A stretch of DNA of 64,000 nt from Polyporus tsugae (lineage: Eukaryota; Basidiomycota; Agaricomycetes; Polyporales; Polyporaceae), in the NCBI GenBank assembly GCA_024305745.1, contig JAHRBS010000010.1:1805501-1869500 (forward strand), read 5' to 3'. This document shows, piece by piece, positions 55,701 to 64,000 of the stretch. Each line of letters opens with the position of its first letter. Position 1 is the first letter of the stretch. The translations under genes and the position numbers were made by a program. The notes beneath the pieces were generated by a model, which did not search any database, had not been told where the DNA came from, and saw nothing but the letters and a program-made list of their open reading frames with translations.

Positions 55701-57743
55701 AGTACACACAAGGTAAACACTAACCTCATAATATACCGCCTCCCTCGGTGACCTCCCCCCCAGAGTCGAGACGTCTTCAGTGTGCGGTTGTTATACCTCC
55801 TGGAGAGACTTCGCATCCCGACGATCACACACATGACCTTGGCCCGAAACCTTTCCACTTCTGCGAGGAAAGGTGAGCATGCACACGGATTAGTCCAATG
55901 TAACGCATTACTCAACCTCTACTAGGTGTCCAGACTGCGGTTACTTTTGCACCCTGCCGCTCGGTATGTGTGGTCCAAAATGTATATTCTTATAGAGGTT
56001 CTGAGCGTATTGTAGGACACACGCAGAAGGAACATGACACCAGCCACGGCTCTATGTCAAAAACACGATGGGCTATCGACGGGCCTGATGGTACCATCCT
56101 CGAGGTGAACGGTCGCAAGTTCGGATCCAACGATGATGGAGCTCCTATGCTCTGCTCGCTGTACTGCCGATCTCTAGGGCGTCATGCCCATGTTGACTGG
56201 TGCCGCTCCGATGATGGTCCAGCGAATGATTGCGGTGGCCCTTATCATGAGCACATTGTCACGCCGATGGAGCCGGAACCTGGTAGAGCGAAAGACTGGG
56301 TCACGCATGCCTTATATTGGAGGCGCACAGGTATGTCAGAGCATGATGTTTTGTTTTGGTACGACACGCTCACTTCGATGAAATCTGTAGGATTCAAGGG
56401 TACGGGGTTCTCCGCATTCATATGGCTCTGCTTTGACACTCACCCGTCATAGACCCATACTCTCAAGAAGATCAGGTCAACTTTGCCAAATGGTATGCTA
56501 ACTTGAATAATCTTTAACGTGATCTTTAACTTAATTACTTGCAGCGATAGTATGTGCAATGGTAGGGTGTCGACCACGCGAAAGCTCATTTCGCAATACT
56601 GAATCCACGATATCCAGGGCCTGAACATGATACACAACCATTGTACTGCATCTTGCCCATCTTCCATGGTCTACCTCAAGCACTGGCAGTCGGTTCTCCC
56701 GGTAATGTGGGGTATATCTCGAGTCACGGCCACGAGTTTGCGTGCCCAAACCCCGTTGTCCCAGGGCAGGCTTTCCATGTGTGCGTCTTCGCGAACTTGT
56801 CCATCTCCTTACGTATGCTCATATCCTCTACAGCATCTTCGTCATTTACCGGTGAGACAATTGAGGTTTCTTCACGAGATCAAGCTAACGCGTGCTACAG
56901 ATCTTCGTCCATGAAGGGGATTGATCGTCTGCCGCTGGAGAACACTCCCACCACCCATACCATCAGACAGACTCACAACAATCGGTTAGGAGCAGTATAT
57001 TCTTCTCTCCAAGGCTTTTGGTAAGCACGCCATCATTCCCTCGTGACGAACGGAGGGGCTGGGCGAAGGGACGCCTACACTGTTGTTCTATTTGATGATG
57101 GTGTCGCTAGGGCAGTGTCGAACGACTTCAGCAGCTCTCCAGCTGAGCTCTTGAATACTGTCTTGGGTTATCGTCCACGCCGAGGAACAAACTTCACGCT
57201 TGCGATGCAGACAGCTCAACAGTGCATGGAGGAGTACTGGAGCACGGAACGGTAAGATCGGTTTCACCGGGCGAAGTGCTTCCACTGATGCACAACATCG
57301 CAGGGCGCCTGTCATAATTTTCCTTTTGGACGGCGAATGCAGCAGTCCAGATCGTGCTATGCAGCATGTCTGCCGCCGTTCCATCGGTCTTGGGTGAGAA
57401 AACTTGCTTGTGAAAGGGCCGAGATTCGTATACTGAGCGGACTTCTGCCAGAAAACCGCTCTCCTTCCATGCAGTCGCCTTTGGCCCATACTCTGGTGTG
57501 CTTCAGCGAATGGCGCAGATTGCTCAAGACGTCGAGAACCGCGCTCCACAAGATGCCGTGAACCTTCAGAATCATGTGCCTTCTGCCTACCATGAGGCTC
57601 TGAATACGGTGCGTTCATATTCGATAATTCCACCATAGTATCTAATATACTATGCATGATTCCAATAGGTTCGACTTGCTGAGACATTCCTCGGGATTGC
57701 CGATTCGCTCTCCAAGCCTAGAGGTGCTCTATTCCGTGGTTGA
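52780..57743 (+). pseudogene. Gene A, 3' part: GBP/VLIG-like GTPase domain, Cys-rich repeats, vWA domain
   Basis: The exons read on in frame from the middle fragment (DELKNICVLALDHALFMMEC). G domain at about 53150-53720: G1 GEQSVGKSF (across an intron), G2 region MRTTEGVWM, G3 LDFEG then HSIERSAQEDT, the pattern of GBP/atlastin/VLIG large GTPases. From about 54640 to 55690 there are repeated Cys/His clusters (CLCGTQCVACNLGC, HLCGQPCKLSG, CPIKCQLCKRLC), possible zinc fingers. Then CPDCGYFC and a conserved HVDWCRSDDGP region. A vWA domain follows (56800-57600: FVIYRSSSMKG, GYRPRRGTNFTLAM, IIFLLDGE), stop at 57741-57743. The MIDAS Asp is Tyr here. No stop or frameshift was found in this part. 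Product unnamed. Confidence 0.8.
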
Positions 57744-58320
57744 AAGTCGAGCCTCGTTACGCCATACATGCAATCATCCAGTCTTCGCCGTTGTATTTCC
57801 TTACCCCTTACTCATCCCTCGTATCACGCATGTAATTGTAAAGTTCAATGAAGTCTCTTTGTCTCGACATCGGACGTTCCGGAGAGCTGAAAGGTGTCAT
57901 GAAAGCAAACTGCGCAAATTCACGTCGCAGGGTATGATCCGTAGTAGCTATGCAGTCCTCGCTCGCTTCTCTCGTTTTCGACATCAAGCGGACAAAGCCC
58001 TGCTCTTCGAGCGAGAAAACGGACGGATAAGCCGGCAGTACGATGGAGGACACCTCTGTACCCGGCGAGACAAATGAATGTTAGCAGCTTCATATGCCGT
58101 TCGTCCAGGCAACTGACGTTGAGACTGATTTCTCCCGCCGCATCAGTCGATACTAATCTCGAAGCATTTGAACGGGCGAATGTGCGGCTAGTCATGATCT
58201 TATATTGCGTGAGGCAGAACGGCATAGAAGTACATTTTCGGAGAAACGGCAGCAAATGACAGCATCAGCAGGAAGGACAGAAATGACGAATAAGAGAACG
58301 TGGACGGAAGGATCTCGTGA
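57744..58320. other. Convergent region between gene A and the RBR ligase gene
   Basis: About 580 bases between two stop codons. No family motif in any frame; ordinary base composition. Confidence 0.4.
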
Positions 58321-60579
58321 TCAGAACAGAGTGCACCGTCTGTAATGTCTCGACACTGCACTCTGAATCTCGTTCCGGACCATAGACCGCACGATGAGCT
58401 GGCCGCAGAGATAACAGAAGTGACTGCAGAAGGTAGACGTTGGTTAGCATTCTCCATTCGCAACAAGTGGAAGGCGAGACTGACGCGTTGCAGCCGGGCG
58501 ATGCGCACTTTCAGAAACAGCCAAATGTGAGTTCGAGGATACGCCAAGGGGTGCGGAGGTCGGCTCACCGTCATGTGGTTGCAGCCATCTATCTTCTCCG
58601 CGGGCGTCTGACATCCTGCAGTGCATACCGTATGAGTCGACTGAGATCGCCGTTCATGGTCGAACCCACCTGGGCAATGCTTCCAGCCACGCCGATGCAT
58701 CAAGTCATTGAGCTCGGAAGAGCCGTCGCACGAGTGCTTCGGACCCCCGATCTGGATTGCGTGGGAGCACAACTTGCACCATGCGTAACCGCAACCGCGG
58801 AGGGGGCAGACAATTTCTTGAACCTCTTGATACTCCTTTTTGTCGACGAAAATAGTGTTCAAGCATCTCCATACACGGAAATGTGTCAGTATCTCGCGCG
58901 TATATCTATAAGGGAAGACCTACTTGCGACAGTGGATGATCGTGGAGAAACGAGCCATTTGCATCTCGTTGAAGATCTCATATTGCTTTTCGTCGAGACC
59001 AAGCTGCTGGATCGCGAAGTCGTCCAATTCTGACCGTGTTACTTCAGTTTATGAAAGTAGGCTGCAGCAGGCAGGACCCTTACCTCCCTGCTCAGGGCGA
59101 TCCTTATCCGCCAAGCAGCTAGGACACAGGACGGGGAAACGATGCTCCTTGATCTTCGAGACGGCGTATTCCCTCAGGCACGGTCGGCAGTACGAATGGC
59201 CGCAGGGCATTACCCTGGCAAGGTGGTCGTTTTGATGACGCTCGAAACAGACGCCACAGTCGAAGAATCCCGGCTGGATGTCCTTAAGACGTTTCATCTC
59301 TCGCTCGAGCTGCCGGTTCTCCTCGTCGAAAGCCCGTTGCATCTGGATTGCGAGGGCGTCGGCCGAGTAAAAATCAGAGGTGTGAGATGTGGGCTTATTC
59401 TGTGCTGGACGACGATTAGACGGCGCCTTACGGACCGAGGCATCCGTCCGTGTGGAGGGAGTGTCGAGCGGGCTTTGGGACACCTGCGATCGCGTCGATG
59501 TGAGAGTCCGAGTTGAGCTGCCTGCGTTATGTTGGTTCGAGTTCCGCAACCGCTCATGCTTAGCCTTCAGCCGCACGAGCTCATCATCTAGCTCGAGCAC
59601 CTTGTCGTCCAGCCTCGAGACTTCATCGCCGAGCCGTTGTTTATCTGACTCCAGATTCTCGTTGTCCTTCCCGAGGGATCTAATGCGCGCCTGCAACTTG
59701 AGGACCTCCAGACTCGAGTCGAGGGCGAGCTCTGCCCACTGGGAGGATGTCAGCCCGTTGGGGCGAGCGACAAAGATATCTCCCGAGCAATGGGCGAGGA
59801 GCTGGGCTTGCCACTGAACTGTGCTGTCCGACAGAAGGTGTTCGTCGTAACGGAGGAGTTCGGTGAGGTATTCGGCCGTGGATCGGATGGAATTCTTGAA
59901 TATGAACGCCGCGCCGTGTGGGTGCTTCTCCGGGCGGGGATGGGAGTCGAAGATAACGAAGAGCTCGGCTGGAACGTCGGCAAGGCAGAAGCACGCTATG
60001 ATCTCTGGCGGACGGGTGATGATAACGCAAGTCGAGGCGGAATGCGATTTGGTGTATGCTGCGATGTTCCTGGGAAGTGTCATACAGTAAGCCACGGCAG
60101 AGGACAGAATGGATTTAGCGTACGAGATAAGTCTCTCAAAGTAAGGCAGGCCGGCTTGCCCATAGTCGGAGCTCACCGTCTCCAGACATTTCCGGAAGAT
60201 AGGAACCTTGCAGATTTCGTCGACTGCCAAATGCGAAGGACTTGACCACGAGAGACAAGGTTGAAGGACGTCCTGATCATGCCCCGCACAACAAGATATT
60301 AGAACTTGAGTCAATACGAGGATTTGACGAGCTTACTTCAAGGAATTTACGTTTCATTAGCTCCTGTACCAAGTGAGCGGTATCAAGCCCCGTCGAGTGA
60401 AGTCCCAACACGATCCTCGCGCAATTCAGGGCGGCGAGGCCACAAGCAGACACGCCGCCACCCGCCTGGCTATATTGGCTGCGGCCAGGATGTGTGACAA
60501 CATATTCCGTGGTCTCGCCGGACAGTACTCTCTGCCAGTGTGCGTCTGCCAAGTGGTCGCCGGGAGTATCGTGAGGCAT
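58321..60579 (-). CDS. RBR-type E3 ubiquitin ligase with papain-like N-terminal region
   Basis: The start ATG 60579 gives MPHDTPGDHLADAHWQRVL. The N-terminal ~200 residues contain GGGVSACGLAALNCARI and, further on, LFVIFDSHPRPEKHPHG, which look like the Cys and Asp-x-His boxes of papain-fold ubiquitin peptidases. A coiled coil follows (LESDKQRLGDEVSRLDDKVL). RING1: CGVCFERHQNDHLARVMPCG and YCRPCL. IBR: VCPLRGCGYAWCKLCSHAI. RING2, across introns: HCPGCQTPAEKIDGCNHMTC then CASPGCNAHFCYLCG; the Cys of DGCNH is the expected thioester-forming residue. The protein ends RHYRRCTLF. RBR ligases pass ubiquitin through a RING2 cysteine. It lies between the two giant-gene paralogues; a functional link is speculative. 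Confidence 0.88.
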
Positions 60580-61105
60580 CTGTTGCGAGCGAGTGGACGC
60601 ACAGCGTGGAAGGAGGATACTATTATATGCGAGATGAGCTGCGGTAGTAGTAGTAGTCTACACGCTAAGTAGTGGCAGTAGACGTACAATCAGCTAACTT
60701 ACTTATCGTCGCAGTTGCACCCACGAGACTATTTAAACGCTCGAGAGGAGAGCCTGGGAGACGCCCGTGAACCGCCCCTGTGACCGCGGCGGAAGCGCCA
60801 CGCACTTCCTACAGGGAGAACCATATGAAGCTTGTGGGCTATAGCCTATGGCCGCCGGAATCCGACACCTGCAGCAGCATCCTCGAACCCCCGATCATCC
60901 CCCCTCGATCGATGCTGGGTTCTTATGCATCGTGGCATGGGACGGCCCCCCCAATTTATTCTGTGTGCTGCGGTAGGCTGCCATCGAGTCCTATATCCCA
61001 GCTCCCACTTCAAGTTTCCCAGTCAAGTCCTAACCGTGTGCCCTCAACATCCCTGATATCGCAATTTCTTGCAACTTTCAGCCCCCAAACACATTCCAGG
61101 ACAAA
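60580..61105. promoter_or_regulatory. Divergent promoter region of RBR gene and gene B
   Basis: About 525 bases between divergent starts. A short GTA/CTA-type run (tagtagtagtag) lies at about 60646-60657. TATTTAAAC near 60731 could be a TATA-type element on the plus strand. No gene seen. Confidence 0.45.
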
Positions 61106-64000
61106 ATGGGAGACAGTGAGCATAAACGCACTCTTTGTCTTGATTGGTCACGACTGACCCGACTGACAACGAAGGCGGCACGCTCCATCCACCTGGACGG
61201 GACAATCCTGAGACTACTACTACCACCAGGGTATTTCTTTCTCATTTTCGTCTATTTTTTCTCATGATTGACACTGATACACTGTGGTAGGCTGGCGACC
61301 GTGCAATTGGAAGCGCCCATCCTTCGCCAGACCTTGCCCAGTCCAATCAATCCGGTTCGCCTGAGCCCAACGGCCGCGACAAACTCGGTACGGACGAGCT
61401 CAAGGGGGACGGAGACGGCGGCGGCAGAGATGCGCAAGGGACTCAAACATCCCCCTCTCCATCGACGACTCTCGACATCGCAGCCTATATCCCGGACTTG
61501 TATCGAGTACTGGACTTGATATACGACAGGGGTAGCGGCGGATTGGGTGAGACTTTCCGTTTCGTTGATACCACCACTGTGTATGCGACTTGTTTCATTA
61601 ACAGTGGACAAAATCATCATCGAGCAAGAATCACTAGGCCGCTTGATCAACGTCCTCCGGCCCAACGCCTATACCTCGATCACGAAAGTCGACTTCTCGG
61701 CACTTGATCAAGTCCAGGTGAAGGCTATGGGACTATACGGCAGCAAGTCCGCAATCGTCGATTTCCTCCGTCAGAAGGCTATCGTGAACGAAGAGACGTG
61801 AGTTAGGGATTTCTTGAATGCTCGTTCCGTACACTCATCGGTTACAGTGCCCTGTCCATGCTTCAGCCAATGGATACGTCAGTCGATCCTACCCGGCCGT
61901 CTTTGCGTTCGGGAATATACATCCACATGTGCGGAGGCGAGGATGTCATGCACGTAATCTTTTGGCCGGAGGACACCACTTGGGATGACAATTGCATATC
62001 GTCTGTGAACAAGAACAGGGTCACGTTCATGAGGTGGGAGATTTCGCATTACGTATTGCCCGAAGATAATGAGACGACCTCGCTCTTTTTGTTAGGTATC
62101 TCACGAAGATCTGCGATCAGGTTGTCTGTCTGATGTCGGACGAGCACGCAAAAGCTATTGTCTGGCGAAGAAACGACTTGGACAGCGATCAAGAAAGTGA
62201 GGACGACGAAGACAGCGGCGCAGACAGACTCTTTGCGTTCGAGGTCTCAAAGACCAATGAACAAGAAGAAGGGGTAACCGTTCGTCTAGGATTTGAGGTG
62301 AGCGACATACTGAGCGTTGGTAAAATGATAGAAGTAATCAAAATGGTTGTTCCCAGATCCGCAACCCGCTTCTCTGCCCCGACGGTCTTTCGGAAGCTCC
62401 CGACGTCTTGCGTCCGCGGCTCGTGACTGGCGAGATGGCGCAAGGGATCCTCACAGCTCAGTACGTCGCAGAACAGCGAAGGGCGCGTCATGAAACGGAC
62501 ACTGTCTCCGAGTTTCGCTTGAAGGACATCCTGTATGTCTTGATACTAGCATTTTCGTGATGATGGATGAACTCACCAGATTGTCAGGCAAAGGAATGCC
62601 ATCCGCTTGAGTAAATCTCTCTCAATCGACGCCTTGGAGATCCTCTTCAACTTGAAGTGTCCATTCAAGCCCGAGGTGCAGGAAGACATCACCCGATATC
62701 GGCGTTCGGTCTCGGATGTCAAGACCTTCGAGAGTAATAAGTTGACGAAGGATCTCGACGAAATGGTGAATCGCATCGACATCGACAAGGGTCGACTGTC
62801 TGCGAACATCAGGGAGCTGTTGACGTCGCAACTGATGCGGAAGTTCCCGTGCGTGCTGCTTTCCTCTCTCCGTTCCCTCTCTGACAATCTTGCAAAGTTT
62901 GCTGGCTCAGGGAGAGCTTCGGCCAAATGGCATCCCCGTTGAACCCAAAAACGTGCCTCTCCCTCCGGATGACGGTGAGGAACAGTCATTACTCCATCAA
63001 TCTTTCCATCACTAACTTGGCACGTTCAGAGCATTTACGCGACCTATGCAACATGTTCGAGGGAGTTGAACGGTTGATACACGACACGTCAAAAATGCAA
63101 AAACTCAATGTCGTGGTAGTAGCCAAGTACAAGACCCTCAAGGAGCGCATTCTCACCCTGGACTATCTCTTGAGCCTGGACGCCGGCCTGAGCGACCAGG
63201 AGCGCAAAGAACTCGTCACGTCGACACTTCGGGATGGATACGACAAGCCATCGCAATCGGGCGTGAATTGGCTGATCAAAAAGGTTGCTGGGTTCACAGT
63301 CGGCATGGACTCCTCCCCCGCCTCCCGTGCTATTGACGTGCCTAGGAACATCCTTAACATTGACGATCACGACTTCCTGTCTCGTCTCCCGGGCATCGTA
63401 GATCGCTCTCCTCTTCTCGTCGAGCCGGCGACTGAGGTCGTCGAGCATGCTTCGAGGCACTTCCTGACTAATATTGGGAAGGAGGCGCAGGACCTTTCCA
63501 AGAAGATACGGAAGATTCAACGCGATACTTGCAAGGATCAACTCGTACGAGAGAGTCAGATCGCCGAGAAGAACCAATTGGAGAGCTTGCGCGTGTACAT
63601 GTTGTCCGTGCTGAGGTCCAGCTTGGAAAGTGACGCAGCAAGGTGAATCTGCAACATCATAAACACTGTATATCTGCATCCTCACTCGTCGAGAAAACAG
63701 GAATACCACGACAATTGAACAACTCGAAGAAGATAAACATCGCTGTTCGTTTGTCAAGTACTTAACCTGTGATCTGCAACTGAATTTTTTGTTTCAGACT
63801 CGTACAATCGGTCACCGTATTATAGGATCAAGATAGTGGAAGAGACTTTTACCGAGCCTGAAGTCCGGTACACGCTATACCCCCTCGAGCTTCGACAGGA
63901 CGACGCACACCGTATGCGTGAACATCCAAACCACGTCCCACTTCCTCAACTGCGAACGAATTCATCGACATCCTTCACCTTGCCTGCAGACACATCTATC
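61106..64000 (+). CDS. Gene B: paralogue of gene A, N-terminal part, cut by window edge
   Basis: Probable start ATG at 61106 (MGDS, then a 60-base intron). From 61300 the coding is clear: DIAAYIPDLYRVLDLIYDRG, TSITKVDFSALDQVQVKAMG, HVIFWPEDTTWDDNC, DQVVCLMSDEHAKAIVW, FAFEVSKTNEQEEGVT, a helical region with KLTKDLDEMVNRIDIDKG, and RDFLSRLPGIVDRSPL-like text (HDFLSRLPGIVDRSPL). At the window edge it reaches RYTLYPLELRQDD, the block just before the insertion point of element 1 in gene A. All blocks match gene A in order and intron placement. No stop or frameshift was seen, so B may be the intact copy. The GTPase and vWA domains, if present, lie outside the window. Confidence 0.8.

Overview
The window is nuclear DNA of a filamentous basidiomycete, most likely a wood- or litter-decaying Agaricomycete. 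The reasons are dense genes with many 50-60 nt GT-AG introns, genes on both strands, 5' UTR-sized gaps, an AA9 cellulose-active lytic polysaccharide monooxygenase, and chromodomain Ty3/gypsy retrotransposons. No bacterial or organellar features were seen. All exon boundaries were deduced by eye from splice signals plus conserved protein motifs.

Layout, left part (1-33 kb): ordinary, mostly housekeeping genes. In order: SUA5 (minus, runs off the left edge, with a probable mitochondrial alternative start); U1 snRNP protein C (minus) head-to-head with LSM3 (plus); a small unknown gene (minus); the F-box/LRR protein GRR1 (plus); N-acetyltransferase NAA10/ARD1 (plus); a membrane-anchored alpha/beta hydrolase with an acidic tail (minus); a CCDC97-like protein (plus); an aldo-keto reductase (plus); an AA9 LPMO (plus); a divergent 14-3-3 protein (plus); deoxyhypusine synthase (minus); the ARF-GEF SEC7 (plus); the endocytic adaptor SLA1 (minus); and translation release factor eRF3/SUP35 (plus).

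Right part (33.9-64 kb): a different landscape. A very large gene (called gene A here) starts near 33.9 kb and ends at 57.74 kb. It encodes a conserved N-terminal region, a GBP/VLIG-like GTPase domain, Cys/His-rich repeats and a C-terminal von Willebrand A domain. Two full-length minus-strand Ty3/gypsy chromoviral elements have split it: element 1 (37862-45970, TSD GTTGT) and element 2 (46099-52779, TSD GGTGA/GGCGA), only 128 bp of host exon apart. Each element has itself been hit by TG...CA insertions with their own target duplications (480 bp and 628 bp in element 1, 110 bp in element 2), and both carry nonsense or active-site changes. A paralogue of gene A (gene B) begins at about 61.1 kb and runs off the right edge. 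Between the two lies a minus-strand RBR-type E3 ubiquitin ligase whose N-terminus looks like a papain-fold peptidase.

How it fits together: the left genes are unrelated housekeeping neighbours (tRNA modification, splicing, SCF ubiquitination, N-terminal acetylation, translation, vesicle traffic, endocytosis). The right end is an expanding, transposon-invaded locus of giant GTPase-vWA proteins beside a ubiquitin ligase. By architecture it is the best candidate in the window for an undescribed fungal system, but any role is inference.
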